From assembly GCA_963205435.1 (NCBI GenBank), contig CAUJIV010000059.1:1-35480 (forward strand): a stretch of DNA of 35,480 bases, in the 5' to 3' direction. Each line of letters begins with the position of its first letter. Position 1 is the first letter of the stretch. The stretch is from Pseudomonadota bacterium (lineage in GTDB: Bacteria; Pseudomonadota; Gammaproteobacteria; Burkholderiales; Rhodocyclaceae). Below, piece after piece: positions 22,186 to 31,031 of the stretch. The notes beneath the pieces were generated by a model. That model ran no database searches, had not been told where the DNA came from, and was given only the letters and a program-made list of their open reading frames with translations. The translations under genes and the position numbers were made by a program.

Positions 22186-23850
22186 ATGGACAATCAACGC
22201 TTGATTCTCCTGCTGGTTTTCATCTTTTCCCTGTTCATGCTCTGGGACGGCTGGCAGCGGCATGAAGCGTCGGTTTCGCAGGGAGGCAGCCCCGGCGCAG
22301 CGGGCCAGGCGGCCGCCGGCCGCGACCAGGGTGTTCCCGAAAGTCCGGTTCCTGCAGCTCTTTCCTCTCCCGCTGCCTCTCCGGCCGAAGTGCCCGCTCT
22401 TCCGGCTACCGCCGCTGGGGGGACCAAGGCAATCGTCAGGACGGACAATTATGTTGCCGAGATTTCATCCATCGGCGGCAGCCTGGACCGGCTGGAGCTG
22501 GTGCGACACCGCGCAACGGACGACAAGACCCGCGACTTCGTCCTGATGGAGTCCGGCGCCACCGGCACTTACGTCGCCCAGACCGGCCTGATCGGGGAAG
22601 GCCTGCCGAATCACAAGACGGAATTTCGGCTGATGCCCGGAAACTACGAGATGAAGCCGGGCGAGGACAAGATCGAAGTTCGGCTCGAGGCGCGCACATC
22701 CGGCGGAACGCAGGTCGCCAAGACCTACCTCTTTCATCGCGGCAGCTATCAGATCGACATCGTCTACGAGATTGCCAACCAGGGCAGCGAGCCGCTGGCG
22801 GCCTTTGCCTACTTCCAGTTCACGCGTGACGGAACGGTGCCGGAGCGCAGCATGACCAATATCGCCACCTTCACAGGGCCGGCCGTCTATACCGACGAAG
22901 GCAAGTTCCAGAAGATCGAGTTTTCCGAAATCGACAAGGGCAAGGCCAAGTTCGTGCAAAAGGCCCATGACGGCTGGCTCGCCATGGTGCAGCACTATTT
23001 CGTTGCCGGCTGGATACCGCAGGGCCATGAAGAACGGGAGTTTTTTGCGCGCAAAATCGGCAGCAACCTGTTTTCCGCAGGAATCATCCTGCCGCTGCCG
23101 ACGCTGACCCCGGGGCAGTCGACGCGCATCGATGTTCCCCTTTATGCCGGCCCGCAGGAGCAGGCCAATCTCAAGAAAATCGCCCCCGGTTTCGACCTGG
23201 TCGTCGACTACGGCTGGCTGACAGTCATTGCCTCGCCCATTTACTGGCTGCTCGAGCTGATCCACCGCGTCGTCGGCAACTGGGGCTGGTCGATCATCCT
23301 GCTGACGGTGCTCATCAAGGGGGTCTTCTTTCCGCTTTCGGCGGCCAGCTACCGCTCCATGGCCAAGATGAAGCTGGTCACGCCCAAGATGATGAAAATC
23401 AAGGAGCAGTTCTCATCCGACCGCAACCGCATGAACCAGGAAATGATGGAGCTCTACCGCAAGGAGAAGATCAATCCGCTGGGCGGCTGCCTGCCCATCC
23501 TCGTGCAGATTCCGGTTTTCATCGCGCTCTACTGGGTCCTGCTGGGCAGCGTCGAGATGCGCAATGCGCCCTGGATGTTCTGGATTCACGATCTGTCGAC
23601 CAAGGACCCCTATTACGTCCTGCCGATCATCATGGGGGCATCGATGCTGGTGCAGATGCGCCTGAATCCGACGCCTCCCGACCCGATCCAGGCCAAGGTG
23701 ATGATGGTCATGCCGATCGTGTTCACCTTCATGTTCCTCTGGTTCCCGGCCGGCCTGGTGCTCTACTGGACGGTCAACAACGTCCTGTCGATCGCTCAGC
23801 AGTGGCACATCACGCGCTCGATTGAGGGTGCCAAGCCAAAAGCCAGCTGA
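22186..23850 (+). CDS. yidC: Membrane protein insertase YidC
   Basis: A 554-residue Oxa1/YidC-family insertase that places proteins in the inner membrane alone or with Sec. It has an N-terminal membrane segment ([16 protein letters not shown], about 5-20), an Ala/Pro-rich linker, a large periplasmic beta domain (about 80-340), then the conserved C-terminal core of five membrane segments. The core starts near [20 protein letters not shown] and includes [20 protein letters not shown] and [19 protein letters not shown]. Length is typical of Gram-negative YidC. The ATG has only a weak Shine-Dalgarno, so coupling to yidD translation (26-nt gap) may help. The 3' end overlaps mnmE by 23 nt. Confidence 0.96.
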   Translation: MDNQRLILLLVFIFSLFMLWDGWQRHEASVSQGGSPGAAGQAAAGRDQGVPESPVPAALSSPAASPAEVPALPATAAGGTKAIVRTDNYVAEISSIGGSLDRLELVRHRATDDKTRDFVLMESGATGTYVAQTGLIGEGLPNHKTEFRLMPGNYEMKPGEDKIEVRLEARTSGGTQVAKTYLFHRGSYQIDIVYEIANQGSEPLAAFAYFQFTRDGTVPERSMTNIATFTGPAVYTDEGKFQKIEFSEIDKGKAKFVQKAHDGWLAMVQHYFVAGWIPQGHEEREFFARKIGSNLFSAGIILPLPTLTPGQSTRIDVPLYAGPQEQANLKKIAPGFDLVVDYGWLTVIASPIYWLLELIHRVVGNWGWSIILLTVLIKGVFFPLSAASYRSMAKMKLVTPKMMKIKEQFSSDRNRMNQEMMELYRKEKINPLGGCLPILVQIPVFIALYWVLLGSVEMRNAPWMFWIHDLSTKDPYYVLPIIMGASMLVQMRLNPTPPDPIQAKVMMVMPIVFTFMFLWFPAGLVLYWTVNNVLSIAQQWHITRSIEGAKPKAS

Positions 23851-25180
23851 GCGGATTGCCGCCATCGCCACCCCGCCAGGGCGCGGCGGCATCGGCATTG
23901 TGCGACTCTCCGGGCCCGAACTGCAGCAGTTCGGCCGCCATCTGACGGAACGCACCCTCGAGCCTCGCATCGCCACTCGATGCCGTTTTCTTGACGGTGC
24001 GGGAACGGTGATCGACGAAGGGATCGCCCTCTTCTTTCCTGCGCCCCGCTCCTACACCGGCGAAGATGTCCTGGAATTGCAGGGCCACGGTGGGCCGGTC
24101 GTGATGCAGATGCTGCTGCAGCGCTGCCAGGAACTGGGAGCTCGTCTGGCGGCGCCCGGCGAATTCACCCTGCGCGCCTATCTCAACGGCAAGCTCGATC
24201 TGGCCCAGGCCGAGGCGGTCGCCGATCTGATCGAGGCTTCCACCGCGGCCGCGGCCCGCTCGGCGACGCGCTCGCTGTCCGGGGAATTTTCCCGCGCCAT
24301 CCATGATATCGCGGACCGACTGGTCGCCTTGCGCGTGCGTATCGAGGCATCCCTCGATTTTCCGGAGGAGGACGCCGGCTTCCTCGAGGAGGGCGGCGAG
24401 CTGTCCTGCCGTCTGGCCGAACTGGCGGAACGCCTCGAGCGAATGCTGAGAGGTGCGCAAAGAGGCAGCATCTTGCGCACCGGACTGCGCGTCGTCCTGG
24501 TTGGCCAGCCCAATGTTGGCAAGTCCAGCCTGCTGAATCGTCTGGCCGGTGAAGAGCGCGCCATCGTGTCCGCCGTGCCCGGGACGACGCGTGATGCCCT
24601 GCGAGAAACCATCGCCATCGATGGCATTCCCCTGCAGATCATCGACACGGCCGGTCTGCGGGAAGACGGTGACGAAGTCGAGCAGCTTGGCATCGCCAGG
24701 AGCTGGCAGGAAATCGCGCAGGCCGACGTGGTTCTGCATCTGCTGGATGCGCGCCAGGGGATGGCCGAGGACGACAGCATGATCCTCGCGAAACTGCCGC
24801 ACGGCATCGAGCGGCTGGTCGTCATGAACAAGTGCGACCTGACCGGCCATGATGCCGGAAAGATCGCAACGGACGGGAAAACCACCCTCTGGCTGTCGGC
24901 TCTGACCGGTGCCGGCATCCCCCTGCTGGAACAGGAGCTCCTGCGAGTCGCCGGTGGGCAAGCGGATAGCGAAGATGTCTTCCTCGCCCGCAACCGGCAC
25001 CTTGCGGCGATCGAGGCCGCATCGTCCCGCGTGCTAGCGGCCGCGAGTCGTCCGGACAGGCTTGAACTCTGCGCCGAGGAACTGCGCCTGGCCCAGCGAG
25101 CCCTCTCCAGCATCACCGGGGAATTCACCAGTGACAACCTTCTGGGAGAGATTTTCTCCGGGTTCTGCATCGGCAAGTAA
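23828..25180 (+). CDS. mnmE: tRNA modification GTPase MnmE
   Basis: A 450-residue MnmE that with MnmG installs the 5-carboxymethylaminomethyl group on U34 of certain tRNAs. The N-terminal folate-binding domain shows [20 protein letters not shown] and [17 protein letters not shown]; the G domain has [34 protein letters not shown] and NKCD; the end is [11 protein letters not shown], with the invariant C-I-G-K. The start is not firm: GTG at 23828 gives a family-like N terminus and overlaps yidC by 23 nt, and a TTG at 23822 is the only other choice. Its partner mnmG lies 6 kb downstream beyond the permease and liv genes, whereas the two are often close neighbours in this part of the chromosome. 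Confidence 0.95.
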   Translation: MPSQKPAERIAAIATPPGRGGIGIVRLSGPELQQFGRHLTERTLEPRIATRCRFLDGAGTVIDEGIALFFPAPRSYTGEDVLELQGHGGPVVMQMLLQRCQELGARLAAPGEFTLRAYLNGKLDLAQAEAVADLIEASTAAAARSATRSLSGEFSRAIHDIADRLVALRVRIEASLDFPEEDAGFLEEGGELSCRLAELAERLERMLRGAQRGSILRTGLRVVLVGQPNVGKSSLLNRLAGEERAIVSAVPGTTRDALRETIAIDGIPLQIIDTAGLREDGDEVEQLGIARSWQEIAQADVVLHLLDARQGMAEDDSMILAKLPHGIERLVVMNKCDLTGHDAGKIATDGKTTLWLSALTGAGIPLLEQELLRVAGGQADSEDVFLARNRHLAAIEAASSRVLAAASRPDRLELCAEELRLAQRALSSITGEFTSDNLLGEIFSGFCIGK

Positions 25181-25190
25181 GCGACAGGAT

Positions 25191-25206
25191 TGTTCCACGT
25201 GGAACT
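25191..25206. promoter_or_regulatory. parS: parS-like ParB-binding site at the permease start
   Basis: TGTTCCACGTGGAACT matches the parS consensus TGTTNCACGTGNAACA at 15 of 16 positions when the variable pair is allowed; its inner 14 bases form a perfect palindrome. It lies 10 nt after the mnmE stop and includes the likely GTG start codon (25199) of the permease gene. Position near the origin, together with parA/parB in the window, strongly supports a centromere site. Confidence 0.8.
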
Positions 25207-25963
25207 GGCCGGAATCCTTTTTTTGTGCGCCGCAGCATTCTTGGCTGGACTGGTCGATGCAGTCGTCGGTGGCGGCGGCCTGATCCAGATTCCGGCGCTT
25301 TTCAGCGTCGTTCCTGGCGCATCGCCCGCGACGCTTTTCGGTACCAACAAGTTGTCCGCGATATTCGGCACGGCGAGTGCGGCCTGGCGTTATGCCCGAC
25401 GTATCGACATACCCTGGACCGCCGTCCTGCCGCTGGCTGCCTCGGCCCTCGCTTCTTCCTATCTTGGCGCCATGACCGTGACCTTGCTGCCGAAGGCCTG
25501 GCTGCGGCCCCTGATGCTGGCGCTGCTCGTCGTCATGACGGCATACACCTTCGTGAAAAAGGATCTCGGCATCGGCGATCGCTATCGCCGGCGAGGCCTG
25601 CGGGAATTCCTGCTTGCCCTGTTTTTCGGCGGCCTGATCGGTTTCTACGATGGCTTCTTCGGCCCGGGAACGGGAAGCTTCCTGATCTTCATGTTCGTCC
25701 GCTTTTTCGGGCTGGATTTCCTGCGTGCCTCGGCCTCGGCCAAGATCGTCAATGTCGGCACCAATCTTTCGGCCCTGGCGTTTTTCGGTTTTCACGCCGA
25801 TGTCATGATCGCTACCGGACTGGCCATGGCCGTGTTCAATGTCGCAGGCGCCGTGACCGGTTCGCATCTCGCTCTGCGCCATGGCGCGGGCATGGTGCGA
25901 GGCGTGTTCCTGCTGGCTTCTTGCGCGCTGATCCTGAAGTTCAGCTGGGACACCTTCCGATGA
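25199..25963 (+). CDS. TSUP (TauE/SafE) family membrane permease
   Basis: A 254-residue inner-membrane protein with about eight hydrophobic segments in two similar halves, the TauE/SafE layout. Conserved pieces are FLAGLVDAVVGGGGLIQIPA near the N terminus and its counterpart IGFYDGFFGPGTGSFLIFMF in the second half, then ASASAKIVNVGTNLSALAFF. The family exports or imports sulfur-containing or other organic anions; the substrate here is unknown. Start choice: the GTG at 25199 stands 9 nt after an AGGA Shine-Dalgarno, while a TTG at 25190 abuts it and is unlikely. The start codon is inside a parS site, so ParB spreading could affect this gene. No partner gene suggests the substrate. Confidence 0.85.
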   Translation: MELAGILFLCAAAFLAGLVDAVVGGGGLIQIPALFSVVPGASPATLFGTNKLSAIFGTASAAWRYARRIDIPWTAVLPLAASALASSYLGAMTVTLLPKAWLRPLMLALLVVMTAYTFVKKDLGIGDRYRRRGLREFLLALFFGGLIGFYDGFFGPGTGSFLIFMFVRFFGLDFLRASASAKIVNVGTNLSALAFFGFHADVMIATGLAMAVFNVAGAVTGSHLALRHGAGMVRGVFLLASCALILKFSWDTFR

Positions 25964-26180
25964 GGCGAACGCCGGAACGATCCGGATTGTGATTCAACAT
26001 TGGACACGCATGCGATCTTTCTTGTATCATGCATGACGTGCGCCAATTGTTTGAACATTAAACCAAAAAAGCCTCTGGCGGGCGGCGCAAAGAAATTTTG
26101 CCTGCCGATGCATAGATTGTATGATTATCGAAGGCGCTAGCCAGAGAAAGCGCTGCACCCTGTTTTTTTATGGAGGAATC
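25964..26180 (+). promoter_or_regulatory. Promoter/leader region of the liv transporter operon
   Basis: This 217-bp gap holds two promoter candidates. The first is TGGACA (26001-26006), an 18-nt spacer and TATCAT (26025-26030), each five of six consensus bases; it overlaps a 10-bp palindrome TCATGCATGA (26027-26036) that could be an operator. The second is TTGCCT (26098-26103), 16 nt, then TATGAT (26120-26125). A 7-bp GC stem (26077-26083 with 26100-26106, one G-U pair) could form in the leader. A weak CCGGA-ACGA-TCCGG hairpin (25972-25985) without a T-run follows the permease stop. Confidence 0.5.
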
Positions 26181-27326
26181 ATGAGGACCAAAACACTTTT
26201 TGCCGCGCTGCTCTCCGCCGGAGCGGTCAGTCTTGCCCATGCCGACATCACCGTCGGCGTCACGGTATCGGCCACCGGCCCGGCCGCCTCGCTCGGCATT
26301 CCCGAGAAGAATACCGTCGCCCTGATGCCGGCCACCATCGGCGGCGAGAAGGTGAACTACATCGTTCTCGACGACGGCTCGGACACCACCACGGCCGTCA
26401 AGAACGTGCGCAAGCTGACCAGCGAGGACAAGGTTGACATCATCCTCGGCTCGAGCACGACGCCGGTTTCCCTGGCGATGATCGATCCCGTCGCGGAGGC
26501 GCAGACGCCGATGATCTCGATGGCGGCCGGCGCGGCCATCGTCGAGCCCGTGGACGCCAAGAAGCACTGGGTCTTCAAGACGCCGCAGAACGACCTGCAG
26601 ATGGCCACTGCCATCGTCGAGCACATGAACAACCATGGCATCAAGTCGGTTGCCTTCATCGGCTTCGCCGACGCCTACGGCGAGGGCTGGTGGCAGCAGT
26701 TCAGCAAGGTCGCCGAGGCGCGCAAAATCAAGGTCGTCGCCAACGAGCGCTACGCCCGCACCGACACCTCGGTGACCGGCCAGGTCCTGAAGATGATGTC
26801 GGCCAATCCGGATGCCGTGCTGGTGGCCGGCGCGGGCACGCCGTCGGCCCTGCCGCAGAAGGCGCTGAAGGAAAAAGGCTACAAGGGCGTCATGTACCAG
26901 ACGCACGGCGTCGCCAACAACGACTTCCTGCGCGTCTGCGGCAAGGACTGCGAGGGCACCTACCTGCCCGCCGGTCCGGTGCTCGTCGCCGCCCAGCTGC
27001 CCGACTCCAACCCGGTGAAGAAGTCGGCGCTGGAGTACATCAACAAGTACGAGAAGGCGCACGGCCCGGGCAGCGTGTCCACCTTCGGCGCGCACGGCTG
27101 GGATTCCGGCGTGCTGCTGGCGCATGCCGCGCCGGTCGCGCTGAAGAAGGCCAAGCCGGGCACGAAGGAGTTCCGCGCCGCCCTGCGCGACGCGCTGGAA
27201 GGCCTCAAGGAAGTCTATGGCGCGCACGGCGTGTTCAGCATGTCGCCGACCGACCATCTCGGCCTCGACCAGCGCGCGCGCGTCATGGTCAAGATCGAGA
27301 ACGGCAAGTGGGTGCTGCAGAAGTAG
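26181..27326 (+). CDS. livK: Branched-chain amino acid-type ABC transporter substrate-binding protein
   Basis: A 381-residue periplasmic binding protein of the LivJ/LivK (type I fold) family. The ATG at 26181 has an excellent GGAGG at a 4-nt spacing. The signal peptide MRTKTLFAALLSAGAVSLAH ends at A21, before DITVGVTVSATGP. Family features include VNYIVLDDGSDTTTAVKNVR, VDIILGSSTTPVSLAMID, VAFIGFADAYGEGWWQQF and DAVLVAGAGTPSALPQKAL. Two cysteines (VCGKDCEG) probably form a disulfide. It precedes the permease and ATPase genes by a 155-nt gap containing a stable hairpin, so the binding protein is probably made in excess. The ligand could be a branched-chain or another amino acid or small carboxylate; the family does not fix it. 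Confidence 0.92.
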   Translation: MRTKTLFAALLSAGAVSLAHADITVGVTVSATGPAASLGIPEKNTVALMPATIGGEKVNYIVLDDGSDTTTAVKNVRKLTSEDKVDIILGSSTTPVSLAMIDPVAEAQTPMISMAAGAAIVEPVDAKKHWVFKTPQNDLQMATAIVEHMNNHGIKSVAFIGFADAYGEGWWQQFSKVAEARKIKVVANERYARTDTSVTGQVLKMMSANPDAVLVAGAGTPSALPQKALKEKGYKGVMYQTHGVANNDFLRVCGKDCEGTYLPAGPVLVAAQLPDSNPVKKSALEYINKYEKAHGPGSVSTFGAHGWDSGVLLAHAAPVALKKAKPGTKEFRAALRDALEGLKEVYGAHGVFSMSPTDHLGLDQRARVMVKIENGKWVLQK

Positions 27327-27481
27327 CAGGCGGGGCCGGCTGATCCTGCCGCCCCATCGGGCGGCAGGCAGCCGGAAGCGCAGGAAGCGCGCAAGACGAA
27401 GGGCGCAGGTGCGGGCGGTGCGGTATCATCGCCGTTCGCACGGCGCCCTTTCCTTGCCGGCAGCCAAGCCAACAAACAACA
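27327..27481 (+). other. livK-livH intergenic region with a stable hairpin
   Basis: A perfect 10-bp stem with a CATC loop, CCTGCCGCCC (27345-27354) and GGGCGGCAGG (27359-27368), lies 19 nt after the livK stop. No T-run follows, so it is better read as a 3'-stabilising or partial-termination structure than as a full terminator. The remaining 110 nt show no promoter that I trust. The livH ATG has no clear Shine-Dalgarno, which would also keep membrane-component synthesis below that of the binding protein. Confidence 0.5.
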
Positions 27482-28519
27482 ATGAATCTGCAAATCGCAC
27501 TGCTTCTCGGCCAGGATGGCATCGTCAACGGCGCCATCTATGCCCTGCTGGCGCTGGCCCTGGTTCTGGTGTTCGCCGTCACCCGCGTCATCTACATTCC
27601 CCAGGGCGAGTTCGTTTCCTATGGCGCCCTGACCCTGGCGGCGTTCCAGACCGGCAGGACGCCGGGAACGCTGTGGTTCCTGCTGGCGGCCGGCGCGGTA
27701 GTGGCGGCCATCGACATCGTCATCGCCGTGCGTGCCGGGGCACTGGGCCGCATCGGGCGCATCGTGCTGTGGAATCTGGCCTTGCCGGCAATCGTGGCCG
27801 GCCTGGTGTTCTGGCTGGAATCGGACAAATTGCCGCTGGCGATCCAGGTCGTCCTGACGCTGGCGATCGTCGTGCCGCTCGGGCCGATGGTCTACCGGCT
27901 GGCCTTCCAGCCGGTGGCCGAAGCCTCGGTGCTGGTCCTGCTCATCGTTTCGGTGGCGGTGCACACGGCGATGGTCGGCCTCGGCCTGCTGTTCTTCGGC
28001 GCCGAAGGCTCGCGCACGCCGCCCTTCAGCGAAGCCCAGTTCCAGCTGGGCGGCCTGGTCGTCAATGGCCAGACGCTGTGGGTGCTCGGCGCCAGCGCCG
28101 TCCTGATCGTCGCGCTCTACGTTTTTTTTGAGCGCACGCTGTACGGCAAGGCCCTGCGCGCCACCGCCATCAACCGGGTCGGCGCGCGCCTGATGGGCAT
28201 TTCCAGCACCATGGCCGGCAAGCTTTCCTTCACGCTGGCCGCCGGCATCGGCGCGTTTTCCGGCATCCTCATCGCGCCGATCACCACGATCTACTACGAT
28301 ACCGGCTTCCTCATCGGCCTCAAGGGCTTCGTTGCCGGCATCATCGGCGGGCTGGCCAGCTATCCGCTTGCCGCCGCGGGAGCCATCCTGGTCGGCCTGC
28401 TCGAATCCTTTTCGTCCTTCTGGGCCAGCGCCTTCAAGGAAGTCATCGTGTTCACACTGATCATTCCGGTCCTGCTGTGGCGCTCGCTGACCTCGCACCA
28501 CGTGGAGGAAGAGGAATGA
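27482..28519 (+). CDS. livH: Branched-chain amino acid-type ABC transporter permease LivH
   Basis: A 345-residue inner-membrane permease with eight to nine hydrophobic segments. It starts MNLQIALLLGQDGIVNGAIY, carries the LivH signature VIYIPQGEFVSYGALTLA and a C-terminal cytoplasmic loop (FFERTLYGKALRATAINRVG, then ARLMGISS) that contacts the ATPases, and ends in an acidic tail HHVEEEE. It is longer than E. coli LivH (308), mainly because of extra segments around residues 55-115. It forms the channel with LivM. Its stop overlaps the livMG start by four bases. Confidence 0.92.
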   Translation: MNLQIALLLGQDGIVNGAIYALLALALVLVFAVTRVIYIPQGEFVSYGALTLAAFQTGRTPGTLWFLLAAGAVVAAIDIVIAVRAGALGRIGRIVLWNLALPAIVAGLVFWLESDKLPLAIQVVLTLAIVVPLGPMVYRLAFQPVAEASVLVLLIVSVAVHTAMVGLGLLFFGAEGSRTPPFSEAQFQLGGLVVNGQTLWVLGASAVLIVALYVFFERTLYGKALRATAINRVGARLMGISSTMAGKLSFTLAAGIGAFSGILIAPITTIYYDTGFLIGLKGFVAGIIGGLASYPLAAAGAILVGLLESFSSFWASAFKEVIVFTLIIPVLLWRSLTSHHVEEEE

Positions 28520-30279
28520 GGCAGCGCCTTCCCCTGCTGGTTTTCCTGGCGCTGCTCGTGCTCGGTCCGGCGATCCTGCCGGAGTTCTACATCACCCTGC
28601 TGAACTACATCGGCCTGTATGCCATCGTCACGCTCGGTCTGGTGCTGCTGACCGGGGTCGGCGGCCTGATGTCCTTCGGCCAGGCGGCCTTCGTCGGTCT
28701 TGGCGCCTATACCACCGCCTATCTGAGCACGGCGCACGCTGTCTCGCCCTGGCTGGCCCTGCTGGTCGGGCTGGCCATCACCGCGGTGGTGGCGCTGTTC
28801 CTCGGCTTCCTGACGCTGCGGCTTTCCGGGCATTACCTGCCGCTTGGCACCATCGCCTGGGGCATCAGCCTGTATTTCCTGTTCGGCAACCTCGATTTCC
28901 TCGGCGGCCACACCGGACTGACCAGCATTCCCGTGCTCGGCCTGTTCGGCTACGAACTGAACACCGGGCGGGAGTTCTATTACCTGATCTGGGCCGTGCT
29001 GCTGGCCGCCGTGCTGGCGACGCAGAGCCTGCTCGACTCGCGCGAAGGCCGCGCCATCCGCGCCCTCAAGGGCGGCAGCCTGATGGCCGAGAGCATGGGC
29101 GTCAACACGGCGCGCAGCAAGACGGTGATATTCCTCATCGCCGCGCTGTTTGCCTGCGTTTCCGGCTGGCTCTACGCCCACCTGCAGCGCTTCGTGAACC
29201 CGACGCCGTTCGGCCTGCACATCGGCATCGAATACCTGTTCATGGCGGTGGTCGGCGGCGTGGTCCATGTCTGGGGGGCCATCGTCGGCGCCGGCGTCAT
29301 CACCGTGCTCAAGCAGTGGCTGCAGGATCTGCTGCCGCGGCTGCTTGGGCAGAGCGGCAACTTCGAGGCCATCGTCTTCGGCATCCTGATGATCTTCGTC
29401 CTGCAGCGCATGCGCGATGGCATCTGGCCCCTGCTGCTGCGCCTGGTTCCGGTCAAGGCGGCGCGGCGCCGTGAAATCGCCCAGGCCGAGCCCCTGCCGC
29501 AGCGCCAGCTTCCGGCGATCGGTACCCTGCTGCTGGAGGTCAAGGGAGCGAGCAAGCACTTCGGCGGCCTCATCGCCAACAACAACATGGACCTGACGGT
29601 GAAGGCCGGCGAGGTGATGGCCCTGATCGGGCCGAACGGCGCCGGCAAGAGCACCATGTTCAACTGCATCTCGGGCGTCGATCCGGTCACTTCCGGGGAG
29701 GTTCGCTTCCTAGGCGAGCGCGTCGACCACCTGCGATCGCGCGAAATCGCCCGGCGCGGCATGGGCCGCACTTTCCAGCACGTGCGCCTGCTGCCGACCA
29801 TGAGCGTCCTCGAGAACGTCGCCCTCGGCGCCCACCTGCGCGGCAGCAAGGGCGTGCTGGCCGCTTCCCTGCATCTCGAGCGGGCCGAAGAGGCGCGGTT
29901 GCTGGCCGAGGCCAGGCGCCAGCTGGAGCGGGTCGGCCTGGGCGACTGCCTGTTCGACGAGGCCGGCAGCCTGCCGCTGGGCCAGCAACGCGTGCTCGAG
30001 ATCGCCCGCGCCCTCTGCGTCGATCCCTGCCTGCTGCTGCTCGACGAGCCCGCGGCCGGCCTGCGCTACATGGAAAAGCAGGCCCTGGCCGACCTCTTGC
30101 GCAAACTGCGCGGCGAGGGCATGGGCATCCTGCTGGTGGAGCACGACATGGATTTCGTCATGGGTCTGGCCGACCGGGTCGTCGTCATGGAGTTTGGCGA
30201 AAAGATCTCCGAGGGCCTGCCCGAGGAAGTGCAGCGCGACCCGGTGGTGCTGGAAGCCTACCTCGGGGGGGTGGAGTGA
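28516..30279 (+). CDS. LivM-LivG fusion: ABC transporter permease joined to ATPase
   Basis: A single 587-residue protein carrying two components that are usually separate. Residues 1 to about 315 are a LivM permease (LLNYIGLYAIVTLGLVLLTG, GGLMSFGQAAFVGLGAYTTA, SGHYLPLGTIAWGISLYFLF), with a linker of about 25 residues rich in R, P and Q. Residues about 340-587 are the LivG ATPase: Walker A GPNGAGKST (372-380), QHVRLLPTMSVLENVALGAH, the signature LPLGQQRVLEIARAL (where LSGGQ is standard), Walker B LLLLDEPAAGL and switch histidine VEHDMDFV. The ATG at 28516 overlaps the livH stop (ATGA). Reading frame and codon use run unbroken through the junction, so it does not look like an assembly error; such fusions are known in other betaproteobacteria. 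Confidence 0.92.
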   Translation: MRQRLPLLVFLALLVLGPAILPEFYITLLNYIGLYAIVTLGLVLLTGVGGLMSFGQAAFVGLGAYTTAYLSTAHAVSPWLALLVGLAITAVVALFLGFLTLRLSGHYLPLGTIAWGISLYFLFGNLDFLGGHTGLTSIPVLGLFGYELNTGREFYYLIWAVLLAAVLATQSLLDSREGRAIRALKGGSLMAESMGVNTARSKTVIFLIAALFACVSGWLYAHLQRFVNPTPFGLHIGIEYLFMAVVGGVVHVWGAIVGAGVITVLKQWLQDLLPRLLGQSGNFEAIVFGILMIFVLQRMRDGIWPLLLRLVPVKAARRREIAQAEPLPQRQLPAIGTLLLEVKGASKHFGGLIANNNMDLTVKAGEVMALIGPNGAGKSTMFNCISGVDPVTSGEVRFLGERVDHLRSREIARRGMGRTFQHVRLLPTMSVLENVALGAHLRGSKGVLAASLHLERAEEARLLAEARRQLERVGLGDCLFDEAGSLPLGQQRVLEIARALCVDPCLLLLDEPAAGLRYMEKQALADLLRKLRGEGMGILLVEHDMDFVMGLADRVVVMEFGEKISEGLPEEVQRDPVVLEAYLGGVE

Positions 30280-31013
30280 TGGCCGCGCCGATTCTCGAGG
30301 TCAAGGATCTCAGCGTCTCCTATGGCAAGGTCGAGGCCGTCCATCACGTCAATCTCCAGGTCGAGGCCGGCAAGATCGTCACGGTGATCGGGCCCAACGG
30401 GGCCGGCAAGACCACCATGCTCTCCGCCATCATGGGCCTGCTGGCCTCGAAGGGAGAGATCCGCTTCCAGGGCGAGGTGCAGCGCGACATCGAGGTCGAG
30501 TATCTCGTCTCGAAAGGCATGACCCTGGTGCCGGAGAAGCGCGAGCTGTTCGGCGAGATGAGCGTCGAGGACAACCTCCTGCTCGGGGCCTTCCAGCGCT
30601 ACCGGGCCGGCGACCGCGGCCAGGGCGAGACCATGGAGCAGGTCTTCAAGACCTTCCCGCGGCTGAAGGAGCGCCGCGCCCAGCTGGCCGGCACCCTGTC
30701 CGGCGGCGAGCGGCAGATGCTGGCCGTCGGCCGCGCCCTGATGGCCAAGCCCAAGCTGCTGATGCTCGACGAGCCCAGCCTCGGCCTCGCGCCGCTCATC
30801 GTGCGCGAGATCTTCCACATCATCGCCGACCTCAAGCAGACCGGGGTGGCCATCCTGCTGGTCGAGCAGAATGCGCGTGCCGCCCTGCAAATCGCCGATT
30901 ACGGTTATGTCCTCGAAACCGGGGTGATTGCCCTCGAAGGCGAGAGCCGCGCCCTCGCCGACGATCCCCGCATCGTCGAAACCTATCTTGGATTGGGCGG
31001 AAACAAGCAGTAA
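30279..31013 (+). CDS. livF: Branched-chain amino acid-type ABC transporter ATPase LivF
   Basis: A 244-residue ATPase that pairs with the LivG half of the fusion protein. It has Walker [10 protein letters not shown], the Q-loop region [40 protein letters not shown], the signature [15 protein letters not shown], Walker [14 protein letters not shown] and switch VEQNAR. Its ATG shares one base with the preceding TGA. It is the last gene of the liv operon; an exceptional parS-bearing palindrome with a T-run follows 18 nt later. The livK-H-MG-F set is complete, so a working importer is expected. Confidence 0.94.
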   Translation: MAAPILEVKDLSVSYGKVEAVHHVNLQVEAGKIVTVIGPNGAGKTTMLSAIMGLLASKGEIRFQGEVQRDIEVEYLVSKGMTLVPEKRELFGEMSVEDNLLLGAFQRYRAGDRGQGETMEQVFKTFPRLKERRAQLAGTLSGGERQMLAVGRALMAKPKLLMLDEPSLGLAPLIVREIFHIIADLKQTGVAILLVEQNARAALQIADYGYVLETGVIALEGESRALADDPRIVETYLGLGGNKQ

Positions 31014-31031
31014 GTCTGCTAACCACAAGAC

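Noticed and set aside
25972-25985. Terminator after the TSUP permease
   Set aside because: Only a 5-bp stem and no T-run; too weak to call as a separate feature.
28494-28509. CACGTG core at the end of livH as a third parS
   Set aside because: Only the inner CCACGTGG is palindromic; the flanks differ from parS at several positions and the bases encode conserved-looking C-terminal residues plus the livMG Shine-Dalgarno.
28516-30279. LivMG fusion as a sequencing frameshift artefact
   Set aside because: Joining two separate genes by error would need loss of both a stop and a start with the frame kept; the linker reads as normal coding sequence and the fusion type is known elsewhere.
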